From: Alectoria sarmentosa
Taxonomy: Eukaryota > Ascomycota > Lecanoromycetes > Lecanorales > Parmeliaceae
Direction of reading: 5' to 3'
DNA length: 64,000 bases
NCBI GenBank assembly: GCA_009733775.1
Contig: WOGZ01000032.1
Coordinates: 1-64,000, forward strand
Made by a program: the position numbers and the translations under genes. The notes beneath the pieces were generated by a model. That model searched no databases and was not told where the DNA came from. It was given only the letters and a program-made list of their open reading frames with translations. Below, piece by piece: positions 1 through 10,760 of the stretch. The first letter of the stretch is position 1; each line of letters begins with the position of its first letter.

Positions 1-1245
1 ATTAATTAAACGTTAATAACGCGTATTTTAATAGCGATTTATATAACGAAATTTATATGATAATATTATTCGAATATTTAAATGTTATTAATAATGAAAT
101 GTCTCATTTATTAAAAAAATTATACGATTTTAAATAATAAATTCGTATTTAAAATATAAAATTCGAGAAGATTATCATTAAAATAAAATTCAAATTTATA
201 TTTCCGAATAAATATATTTATATTCGAATCATAAACTCAAAATTAATTATCGTCGTTTTTTATATTAACGATATTTTCATTTTTATTATAATCGAGATTT
301 TAATAAATATTATTAAAAACGATATTAAAACATCTTTTAAAATGAAAGACTTCGACTTAATCGACAAAATATTCGATATTTAAATATATCGTATTATTAT
401 CATTTTGATTTTTAATTAATTATAATACGTTAAAAAAATTCTTTATAAATATAAAATAAAATAATATATTTCGATTATTATATTATTCGATAAATACGAA
501 ATAATTAAAATTACGCGCTTCGATAAAAAACGCATTAATAAATTAAATTATCAAAATCGTATTAAAAATATCATATATTTTATAACTAATATACGATTTA
601 ATTTAAACTTTGCGATCGATAAACTAGATTAATTTTATTATAATTTTATTAAACGTTATTTAAATGCAATTAATTGAATACTTAATTATATCATCGATAT
701 TATTAAATATAATTTACGATTTCATAGAAAAGAAAATTTTATCGTTTATTTAAACTCGATTTATGATAATAATAAAACGAATAAAAAAAAATTTATAAAT
801 ATATTTTATTATAAGGTTAAGCGGCTTATATTTAAAATAATAAAAAATAAAAAAATGTCGTTACATTTATTATTAAAATTGAATACGTCGTTTTTATCAA
901 GGTTATTAAAATTATCATATAAATTACACGATAACTTCAGAAATTACACTTTCGAATTTTCAAAAACGATTCGATTCGTTTATTCAACGATAATAAAAGT
1001 AATCTTATTTTTATTAAAAACTTTAAATGTTATTAACGCGTTAAATATATTAATATTTAATATTATTACGTGCGAAAAATCTTAATTAATAATGAAATTG
1101 TTATAAATTTCGTATTTATAAACGATTAAGTCGTAAATATACTCATCATATCTTTAATCAAATAAATTTTTAAACGATATAAACGATTAATAAATGTGTG
1201 AAATCTTTATTAATCGAAATAAACGAATTTAAAAAAAAGAAATAT
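1..1245 (+). mobile_element. RIP-degraded Ty1/copia retrotransposon, 3' part of pol (RT and RNase H)
   Basis: Reading through many stop codons, the plus strand keeps the order of a copia pol tail. Around 99-125 is the LLKALYGLKQ-like motif, here LLKKLYDF. At 251-285 is the reverse transcriptase active site, read as FYINDIF where the family has YVDD; the first Asp codon is AAC at 267-269, a G-to-A change. At about 330-360 FKMKD is kept, and at 570-720 the AI..L.YLT..TRPDL..AV block and its NAIN.ILNYI continuation. RNase H follows at about 770-1085, and the pol C-terminal VADILTKALPK-like segment near 1130-1190. The block is extremely AT-rich while keeping CpG, as RIP leaves it. The element continues off the left edge and is not functional. 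Confidence 0.85.
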
Positions 1246-1570
1246 TGTTTAAACTCACTTATTAAGTAATAAACTCGCTTATATCGTTTATACGAAAAAC
1301 TTATATAAATTATATGAATTCGATAAATGATTATAAAAATAATATTTCTTTCGTTAATCGATTTTCGATATAAAATTTATAAGAATTCGATAATTGTTTA
1401 AGTTCGATTTCGGGGTTTCTTTGTTTTATATAAACTAAATCATAACCGTCTTCATATCTTTCTTTTTATGCTATTTAAACACGATCATTATCATAATTAT
1501 AATCATAATTTACTATTATTGAAACTACTCGGCTACTAGTTATTCCGCTCCGCAATCTGTTCTCGCAACA
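1246..1570 (+). repeat. Probable 3' LTR of the copia element
   Basis: A purine-rich run at about 1231-1243 looks like the polypurine tract. It is followed by TGTT at 1246, and the segment ends in AACA at 1570, giving TGTT/AACA inverted ends and a 325-bp LTR. The base composition switches from AT-rich to normal in its last ~130 bp, so the outer edge was less mutated than the pol side. The matching 5' LTR lies outside the window, so the ends are not proved by a second copy. Confidence 0.6.
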
Positions 1571-2177
1571 AAATCAATTCTTACTCTTTATTTCCCCTTC
1601 TAACGGTACATATTCATCTGCAGCGCCTCGAGGCGTCTCACGATGTAGGTCAGTGCCCTTATTCGCTCCGTGAAACCGTGATCGAATCATCGTTATAGAG
1701 TACTTACTTAGTACCTGTACCGCACATCTTATACTTTTACAATTAGAATTAAGGCTAGTTTAGGAAGTTGCCTTCCTCTAAGTGACGGACTGCCTATCGA
1801 TTTGATGCAGTGCAACCTCGCTCTTGGAACTTAAACGCTGTGCCTGCTGCTGCAGTATGCGCACTATTTGCCTTGGGCCAACAAGGCATCGTACCATCCA
1901 CATGGAAGGCTTCCCGCTGATTCCGAGATCGTCTAGGTACGATTTCGCTGGGCGATGAAATCCGTGGTGGGGTTACAAACCTAGGTCTTTCGTGATGTGT
2001 TCATGCAACAAAGTCTGCCTTAGCTGCGTGCGTGAACTCCCTGCTCTCACCGCCATAATTGCGGCTCTGCAAATTTAGTTGACTGGGATGTTATATGTAA
2101 AGCCAAGCGGCGCCCTTGAAACATAGTGGCCGCTTTCAACGCTATTAGACCACTCCCTGCTTCATAGGAGTACTGCA
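1571..2177. other. Intergenic, promoter side of the patatin gene
   Basis: Moderate-GC unique sequence between the LTR and the lipase start codon. I see no convincing ORF, RNA gene or repeat. It should hold the lipase promoter, but no clear TATA box can be assigned. Confidence 0.5.
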
Positions 2178-4064
2178 ATGAATCCTCCGGGTTATGCAGG
2201 TGCCGGCGATGCGGAGTGGCTGCGATTCAACCTTCTTAGCCTAGGTAATTTAGCCTGTGTTTCATGAAGTGGTCTAAACTGATTACTGTGATTCACAGAT
2301 GGGGGTGGTATTCGCGGTTATTGGAGCCTTTTGGCCCTTCAGAGGCTTATCGATTACATAGGCGAAGAAGAGGAGAAGGAGGGAATTTATCACAGCTTTT
2401 ATCCACAGAACTGGCCTGAAAATGTTTATCAAGCCCCTCTGACCGAAGAGGAGCAAAGCCGGATCAATGCGGCCTTTGATTCCGGTGTAAGACTTCGCAG
2501 ACTACCTCGCACTCGAAGATATCTCCCTTGTCATTATTTTGATCACATCTGCGGCTCCAGTACAGGAGCGTAGGTTTTCTCCGCTTTTCGTCTAAGTGTT
2601 TTGCTGAAAACCTCCACAGGCTCATTGCAATCATGTTAGGACGGTTTCGAATGACTGTTCCAGACTGTCTTTTTGAATACCGAAAGTTAGGACAGGAAGT
2701 CTTTGGGAAGCCTCGTATGATCTCTACGCTTCGATTTGGATTGGGCGTACGGCAAAAGTATAAGACCACGAGATTGGAGAAGGTATTCAAAGATGTTACC
2801 ATGAGACGTAATGAACAGCCAGGGCCGAATGAGACTGGGAAAATCACGTTTCCATCCGGCCGGGGCTTATGCGCTACGTAAGAATCCTTTTCGTTGCGTC
2901 CAGGCATGTATCTCGCCATCTCGTATGGAGTCATGAGAAGCGCGTTGTGGGAGAATGTATTCCGACGCCGTTTTAGTATTCAGTTGTCAGTACATCACTA
3001 CGAGATGTGTCTTCAAGAACTCAAGAAGTTGCAGAAATTGCACAACGACAAGCTAATGCTTAAAAAGATTCGTTACCACTATGAAGAGCGAAGCGGACGG
3101 GCGGTCATCAAGGCTATATCTGATTCGCTCTTACGACCATGAGAAAAAAGATTCACCAGATAATTCAAGAGGACCAACTCCTAGAACGACCATGCGTTCA
3201 GGCCGAACGGACACCGATTTCTCTGCCAATACCAACACAACACAGAGAAGACTGGAGCGAAACAAAAGCCTAGTAAATATTAATTACGAAGGGGCTCAGG
3301 AACTCGAGGTCTGGGAAGTAGCTCGAGCCGCCACCGCCGCAAAATTCTACTTCGAGCCGCTAACAGTCCAAAATTTCCGGAGTGGGGGGTTTATGGAATT
3401 CACAGATGGAGGCTTTGGTCAAGCTAATAATCCTACACGAACAGGAAAGCAGGAGATTGAAGACCTCCACGGATACAACTCCATTGGCATCGTTGTGAGC
3501 ATAGGAACGGCACGCAAGCTAAAGAAAGATGCAAAGAATGCAACATTCTTCTCTACAATCCCAGATTCAGCTAGGGAGTTCGCTGATACAGCAACTGATC
3601 CTGAGACAACCCACGATGACATGCAACGCGATGATGACAGGCAAGGCAGATTTCCATACTATCGACTGAATCAACCAGGAGGTCTACAAACCGAACTTGA
3701 CGAGTGGGAGCCGAAACGTAGGATGTACAATATGAAGGACGGCGGAGCAAAGACTATCGCCGACATGGAGAGTGCTTTCAATGGATGGGCGGCAAACCGC
3801 GATAACAGCCAGCTACTCCAGGATTGTGCCGCTGCTCTTGTTGCCCGTAGAAGAAAACGCATGTCTACCCGAGAATGGGAGCGATATGCCACCGGTTCAC
3901 AATTCAAGTGTCGAGTCAGAGGCTGCGACCCTGGTGACTTTTTCCATCGTCACCTGTTCGAAAGTCACCTCAGCGAACATCACTTTTTCGAAGGCGATGA
4001 CTTGGAGGATGCAATGAGTCAATGCAGAAAACACTGGCGGTATCAGGCTACCTCTAAGCATTGA
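2178..4064 (+). CDS. Patatin-like phospholipase (acyl hydrolase)
   Basis: Predicted lipid acyl hydrolase using a Ser-Asp dyad. Exons: 2178-2244, 2299-2569, 2620-2877, 3068-4064; introns are 54, 50 and 190 bp; 530 aa. The oxyanion motif DGGGIRG begins at residue 23, its Asp codon being split by intron 1. The nucleophile motif GSSTG is at residues 108-112 (Ser110), with intron 2 immediately after it. The catalytic Asp is in TDGGFG (Asp312), followed by the family's NNP and an SIGTAR segment. The C-terminus has RRRKR, a WERYA segment and a Cys2-His2-like C-x4-C...H...H cluster, seen in many fungal patatin proteins. There is no NB-ARC or repeat domain, so it is a stand-alone enzyme. Intron 3 is long; its donor GTAAGA and branch CTAAT support it, and skipping it leaves a stop at 2879. 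Family assignment is firm; substrate is unknown. Confidence 0.85.
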
Positions 4065-4266
4065 AAGGTCTTCATGAGTATGTAGAGTATGGGAGGCGTC
4101 TTCACGAAAAGGGCCTGCAAAGACCAGAGTTTCTGGAGATTCTGACGGACAGTTGTGGGTTCATTTTAATATGAATCATCAACCTCCTTGGAGCGCTCGA
4201 TAGTAAGAAAAGCTACTTTTGACAGGTTTACGAGAGATTGGGGCTTTTCACGGAGTATCCTCGGTG

Positions 4267-4572
4267 TCAGTGAATGCCACCATCGAATGACTGATGAAAA
4301 TACCATAATTCTTCAGCCTCGCTAAAAGAAAAAGGCTGCCACTTTACGATGCGCAGGAGGCGTTCTAATTGATTGGCCCCTTCGTAAATCAATCTACTGG
4401 CCGGTCTTCCGTACAATGCTGCAACCAGCGCGGACTCCTTCTCCAAGGAGAGATCTACATCGATCCCAAATGGACGAGGCCGGCGAAGCATTGCGTGCAA
4501 GGATGTTTCTGACATGCGCCTGCAAATCGCCTGCCTGTTTAGTGAACAGAGCGCCAAGGGATCTGCCTGCAT
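4267..4572 (-). other. Possible gene fragment, unrecognised
   Basis: A 101-codon minus-strand frame lies here. Its middle reads LYGRPASRLIYEGANQLE followed by a Trp, which weakly recalls the YGPL...Y.G...W motif of the three paralogs at 42.3, 58.6 and 59.7 kb. It has no clear start context or partner exons. It may be a chance frame or a decayed relative of that family. The rest of 4065-5512 shows no feature I can support. Confidence 0.2.
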
Positions 4573-5512
4573 TATCGTGGTACCTAGACCTCACGCAACC
4601 GTTGAGTCACTTTCCACAGCCTCGTGCACAGAGCATGCAGGGCGCTTACCTAAGTAAAGGGAGGGGGGGTTTCGCGTAAGATAAGGAACAATAGCAGCTC
4701 ACATGTGGCCTGCTAACGTGGAGGTTGTCTTACTGTGTCTCTCTTCGAAAGGTCTGACAACGCCTTGATCCAGCCACAAATCCTCGTTCACATGTGATGC
4801 TCCAAACTTGCACGAGGCACCATGTGAATTTTGTATACAGTGTCCGAGTAGACTTTCCGCATATGTGATCGCGTAGATTAGGCTGCAAAGTTCCAAACAA
4901 GGCTAGTGGGTGTGCGCTGGGATTGGCGTCCGCAGCCTCAGCTCTCCAGTGCGTCGGGAACCACTCAAAGGAAGAACTCCAGCTTCCCAATTGACGTCCA
5001 CCCCGACACATCGATGCCAGCCACCTTACTTTGCTTCTCTGCGCCATCTGTCCAAGCCATCATCATGAACCAATATTGACCGAAGCTATCAGACGATGTG
5101 CCCAGCAGGCAAGACGCTTGCGCAGCCTCGCCACCTCCATGACTGATACAAGTCACCGACTGGAGGGGTGGAGTTCCCAGGCTGAGAATGAGGTCAGTCT
5201 TGCACTATCCCATTGCTGAACTCATTGCAGGATTCGGCCACATGTGTGAGGATTGATGATGGAAATGTTGCTGACATCTTCCAAGCGTGGCGTCAAGATG
5301 CCAGAGAGCCGTTGGTCTAAGGTGTGGGCGAGTATGCTACAGCAGAGGTTTAAGGTATTTGTTCTAGATTTGATTGGTAGATCTTGGTATTGTATGCAAC
5401 AAGACCAACGTGACTCTTTTTCCCTGGATCAAGATATCAATTCTTCCAACTTTTTTTTCGCTCATGCTTCATCACGGTATTCAAGCTGAGCATAAAATGC
5501 CAGAATCATGTT

Positions 5513-6458
5513 GTGCCGCAGCGTATCCCCCTCGTGGCGCTCAAGCTCGCAATCAGTCTCGGAACCCTACCTTATTACCGCATATTTCAATTCAATACGT
5601 ATCAACCCATTATCCTCATCGCTGCTTACACCTCGTCACCTGAGAAAACTCATAAAGTAATCTATCATCTGGATCGATGGCGGACCCGCAAGCTCTCTGA
5701 GTTGCAGTTCGTCTCCATTGCTGTCAGTAACCTTTGCTCCTCTAGACGTTCGCCGTCTCGGAAGACGAATTGGCTGGTTTCTAATTGACAAGTTATTACG
5801 GTTTCAGAGCGCTATTCTTGCTGCCGCCACCATCGGCTCATTCTCCTGGAGCGCAATTGTCGACGCATATTGGCTAGCCTCCGCGTTCTGGTATTCGAGT
5901 CTTATCCTCTCCGTCCTTGGTATATTGCTTGCGGCACAACAAAGCGCAGTGCTACAACTTCTAGGGAAACCGCCGACACAGATACATGACGAAATCTTGG
6001 ACAAGGCGGGCGTGCGTCGCTTTCTACCCCTGATTCTTACAGAGGTGCGACCCCATGGGTCGCGCACAGACTCTGCTTGCGACAATAAGTCGGTCGGTGA
6101 ATGGAGACCACGATGGAAAATGGTTTTCATATGGCAGTGTCCCTCTATGTTCATGTCCTACTCCGTCTGCTTCTTCATGGCTGGGTTGACGCTATTTGTG
6201 TGTACGCCGCTTATCAGGCGGGAAAAGTGGAACGCAGCTTCAGATGTGAGCTTTTCACACACTGTTGATGCTATATCACTAACGATCACGCAGATAGCTG
6301 TGGTTTACTTGGCGACTGTAGTCTTCGCTGGTACGATTTTCGTATTTGCGTCGTTTTGGATTTATCATTATGTGGATCTCGACTACGAGTCTCGAACCGT
6401 CGCTGAGCCGGAGACGGACGCTGGAATGCTGAGGGAACATGATCGTTTGCGCTTTTAA
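5513..6458 (+). CDS. Multi-pass membrane protein of a fungal family of unknown function (5' end incomplete)
   Basis: Three exons are supported: up to 5722, 5808-6245 and 6294-6458. Intron 5723-5807 (85 bp) has a CTAAT branch, and intron 6246-6293 (48 bp) has a CTAAC branch. The second intron is a multiple of three and open, so retaining it would add 16 residues. Four hydrophobic segments are visible: SAILAAATIG onwards, WYSSLILSVLGILLA, MSYSVCFFMAGLTLFV and VVYLATVVFAGTIFVF. The N-terminal part (LALK-like segment, then YQPIILIAAYT) is probably also membrane-associated. The pattern W.C...MSYS....GL..F..TP is familiar from uncharacterised fungal membrane proteins. No in-frame ATG occurs near 5513, so the start must lie in an upstream exon I could not place. 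Function unknown. Confidence 0.65.
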
Positions 6459-9400
6459 GGTAATTTCGTAGGAGGATTCTACCTTTACCAATGACAGGTC
6501 GATTCCAAGTCGCCTACAATCTTTAATACTTCGATTTATATTTGTTCTTCAGTTTTTACCTATCGCAGAGGAGATGGCCAAGTAAAGTTAATAAGCCACG
6601 CATGATAGATCGGAAGTAACGCATTGAGAGGCACTTGGGAAAGGAAGAGAAGTATTCAGGGATCTTATACGTGTACACCCGCTATCGAGTTACGTGGACA
6701 CCGCTTTTCGATCTTAAGCTTACACCGCTTATGTACACCCCCTTTCGATCGTTTTAGTGTCCACAATCCCAACATCGAAGGATTTCTCTCACACCTCTTA
6801 CCATTCACCGCAGTCGCATCCGTTTTCCATCTTGTGCGTCGTCGTCTCCAAAAGCCGAAATGCCCGTATCGATTCAAATCAACCTTGCCGCCCTGCATTC
6901 ACCCTTCAAGGTGAGCCGAGAATGTAGAGGGCGAAGACAAGCATCATAGGTTCCGGAGCATTTACAGTTTGCATGAGCTGGATACTTGCATTCTGCCAAT
7001 TCAAGTCGTCGACGCATGAGTTTGCGCGTTATCTACAACTTGTGCATGCGGTCATAAATATGAATAAGATCAGCGCTAATTTACCGTACGTACGGAGAAA
7101 AATTAGGCTGATGGATACCTGAGGAGATAGCCTCATCGCAAACATGAAAGGTCGTATGCACAGAGGTGTCGATGCTTGTGTACAAGCAGCTTTCCAAGTT
7201 GATTTTTCAATCCAAAAGGACGCACGAACATTTTTAGCAGAGGGGGCCATATTTTAAAGGGCCGTAATACGTGTACACCCCCTTTTGATACGTTGATACC
7301 CCCATCATATCCGGGCATAGCTTCTCATACAGCTTCGGATCAGGATGGGCGTCGGAACCGACGCCCTTCACTTTGCGTCCAAGTTTTCATTCCGAAAGCT
7401 TGTTCACAATCAACTTCACAAGTGACTTTCGAAGAGCTACTCTTTCCAAAATTTAGCTTATCGGGAGAGTCCACGAGCGAGTGTGTCTAGAGGAGAGGTT
7501 CCCCCCCCGGGGATCTTTCGGTCGGTCCATATGGGTATCATTCGGAAGGGAGGATCCTGTTCACAAGTGACGCACACTGTAGGTAACCAAGTACACGAGC
7601 TTCAATGCACTCTGAGACCACGGACAGTCTAGCGAAACCCGGAGATAGCGTCCGGATGCGAGGAAGGAAAGTTGGGTGTCAATGTATCTAAATTGCGGCG
7701 TATGTACATGGACCCCTGTCCTAACTGAAGTCATCTGCGTGATTCACTTCTAGGACAGATAGGACTTCAACCCTGTCGTCCGACTCAGCGCCTTTAGCCG
7801 ATGACACGGGGTAGGTGCATCTTAAAAAGCGCAACCGCATGCTTCACTGATCCACGACGAAGTCTTCATACACCTTACATGCTCAGGCTACATACTCCAT
7901 GGATATATGAGAAAGACCAGAGCGGCCAATAACGCTCAATCATACAAGCGGTGGTACGAGCAGGCACACTGACACACGAAGACATCATACCTACAATGGA
8001 CCAACAACCCAATCGGTCACGCATACAAGGTTTTGCAGACGTTATCGATTCTACCTGGGACGCCAACATCGTATGCTCGCATATCTCGAACGCAAGGATG
8101 ATCCTCTCAATTTACATCCACGGTTCCAACCTACATGTCCTTTTCTGCAATATCGAAGTGAAGAATCGGCCATACCACCTGCGCAAACAACGCCAGCTTC
8201 GACCATCACGAGTTCAACACCCCCCCCCCCCCCCCAAAAATCAGTCTGGCATCGCTCACTTCCATCCAGACGCCTGCTACGGTGGCAGCTGGAAATTCAG
8301 TACCGAGCTGTGCGGCCACGCCCACGCCCGCATGCCGCTTCAGTTCGCCCAGATCTCTCCACATATTGAGTCCAGTATGTGACCGAAACCGCCAAGGATG
8401 CGCTCGCACAGGCTGAACTATCGGGAGAGTCCATGAGAAAACCCGTGCTAGACGTGGGGGATTGGATGGAAGTTGATTTTGACGGGGAAGAGAGAAAGAA
8501 AGATGGCTGGATCAGGATCTAAAAGTACATGGTTGTCTGTACTGATGGCTGACCGTGGCGAATTTTTTTTTCAAGCTCAACATAAGCATATCTTTAGGGA
8601 AATCTCGGGGCAATTCACAGACTTTTTCTTCTCTATCACCTTTGCATAAATTTCCGCACGGATTAGCGTTCTCAAACCATGCATGCATCATTAACACCAT
8701 TGAATCAGTCTGAAAAGTGAAAAGTCCACAATATTTCCTCCATCTCTCATCCTCCATCGTCCACCCTTTTTCTTACAAAACAGAATCAGAGTTCAGACAT
8801 CCACAGTAAATACTGGTTCCATCCTATGGAATAGAATAGCAGAGTTAATAGACAGACAGGAGTTTCGATGGATGCGGCCGAACATCAAAAGAACACCATG
8901 CTTACAGTCAATCCCAGTTCAGCAAATCGACCTCCGAGAATTTATCAATTTCGCGTTCTTTCCCCCGCATGAAGACATAATCATCTAAAAAAAAATTGGT
9001 ATCCCGCAAACTTTGATGTTCATGAAATATTGAATGACGAACGAGATGGGTATCCAACGGCAAAAAAGAAAAAGTTGGCAAAACACAAAATACAAGCGGC
9101 CAACAGCGCTGAGCCCCTTATTCAGCGATGTGTGATTGGACTTGATTCAAGCGCCCAGGCGTTGCAAGCCATCGGGAGAGCAATGACTATGCCCTTACAA
9201 GTACCCTAGCCAAGGTTCCGTCAGAATCGTCAAGGATCTGTGATCATACTTGACGCCTAGCATTGTCGAGCATGAACCAAGAGCCCGCATAATTCAAGAA
9301 GGCCTCCACATGCGGCGACCGAACTGCTATCTTATAAGCTGTCTTTTATGTCATCGATCTTGATAGCCCGGTTGAAGTTTCGGGCAGGGGCCGATATTTC

Positions 9401-10760
9401 TTTTCCACATCTTTTATTCCGCGTCTTTCATCGTCAATACAAATCCATGCGCTCATTGCCCTCAACGCCTCCAGACCTGTAACGTCGACCAAGCTCTTTG
9501 TCAGCTCCTGCGAAAGCGACGTGGATCGAGCGCGTGCTTCTAGCTTTGATCGTGGATTGGGCCCGCCAGCACCGCGAGCGCGAAAAAAACGTCTTCACAC
9601 CCGCCACGAGCGCCGCCGGAAGAAGACGCCTAGCAGCAGCATCGCATGGTCCTTTTCAGCCGCTACATCGACTCGAGGTTTACCCAGCTTCAAAATTTAG
9701 GAGCGAGGGTGATCCTCGCTATACTGCAACAATGCCCGACTGATGCAGCCCGTGTCGACGTCGATCCCTTTCGTTTACTACCATGAGTCCAGCCATCTTG
9801 CAGCGAATGACGTTCCTTTCACTTCTTTCCCTAGTCCTCGCCTTGGCCCTCCCCCCCCATTTCATGCAAAGGCGACCCTTAGCCGCTACCGATGATAATA
9901 GCGCCACTTCCCCAGAAAAAGCGACCTCGCCCTCACCACCACCACAACACCACATCCAGTAACCTGTTTAAAAAGGCCATTTCATCCCCATGTTGATCCC
10001 TCAAGACTGCACTTACGTCATCAACGAAATGCTCCTCCGCGAGTGTTATAGGGGAGGTGAGCAAGGGGTTTTTTTTGTCCATGTGAAGGGGTCTTCGGAG
10101 AGCAGTGGAGTGGCGGAGAATGTCACGAGCAGCTATTCGTAGTCGACAACAGAGTTTTCTAGCCGTTGGGGGTCATTGCGGGCAGCAAAGCTCCCAACTA
10201 GTCCAGACCGTCCGTCTGATAGCCCAGATTAGTCCAAAATGAAGCTGTCTACACGGCGCCCATACCGTCCAAATGTCAGAATGCCCATGTATACATGAAT
10301 GGGAAGGGGAAAAGGTTTGGACGTTTTGGTGCTGCAAGCTTTCATTTGCACATGAGACATACAGACATGCATAGCCAGCGAATACTTCATCCATCATAAT
10401 CTTGTCATGGGACTAAAGAAACACACCCGGCGAACTCCAACAGCAGTAGTGTAAGAAACACAGTACCATGTCCGCATCAGACGGTCCACCCATCCTACTA
10501 GCGTACCACCGCCGTGATCTCAAATGAAGGTGTGTTTGAAGATGTAGATAGGCTGCTCCATTCTCACAGACGCAGGCTTGATCCTTCTGGGGAAAACAAA
10601 GGTATCCAAGAGAGACACTCGTCAATGGCGAGGTGTGCTTCTCGTGCGAGGCAACGGAAGATTTCCGAGTAGTGGCTCCAGACGCCGGTTAGGTCCATTA
10701 CATTCGATTAGGAAAGGCCTAATTCTGTTTCCATATCTTCATGAAAGAAGATCCTGTAAT
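6459..10760. other. Gene-poor accessory stretch
   Basis: About 4.3 kb with no ORF showing a recognisable domain, good start context and consistent splicing. Frames at 7951-8382 and 9498-9743 are short and low-complexity. Visible structure includes repeated GTGTACACCC motifs (6.67 and 7.27 kb), repeated CGGGAGAG motifs (7.46, 8.42, 9.17 kb) and a run of about 16 C near 8219-8235. It is not RIP-like in composition. It may hold decayed genes or a lncRNA, but nothing can be assigned. Confidence 0.45.
6667..6760. repeat. Cluster of degenerate ~24-bp TGTACACCC..TTCGAT repeats
   Basis: GTGTACACCC at 6671, GTGGACACCG at about 6694, a TTACACCG variant near 6719 and ATGTACACCC at 6731 are spaced roughly 12-25 bp apart, most followed by a TTTCGAT-type tail. 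One more copy, TACGTGTACACCC, sits alone at 7268-7280. These are either diverged tandem repeats or a cluster of binding sites. Confidence 0.4.

Noticed and set aside
855..1085. 76-codon plus frame as a stand-alone gene
   Set aside because: It is the RNase H part of the degraded copia pol.
8219..8235. Poly-C run as a regulatory element
   Set aside because: A homopolymer of uncertain length with no associated gene; it could be an assembly artefact.
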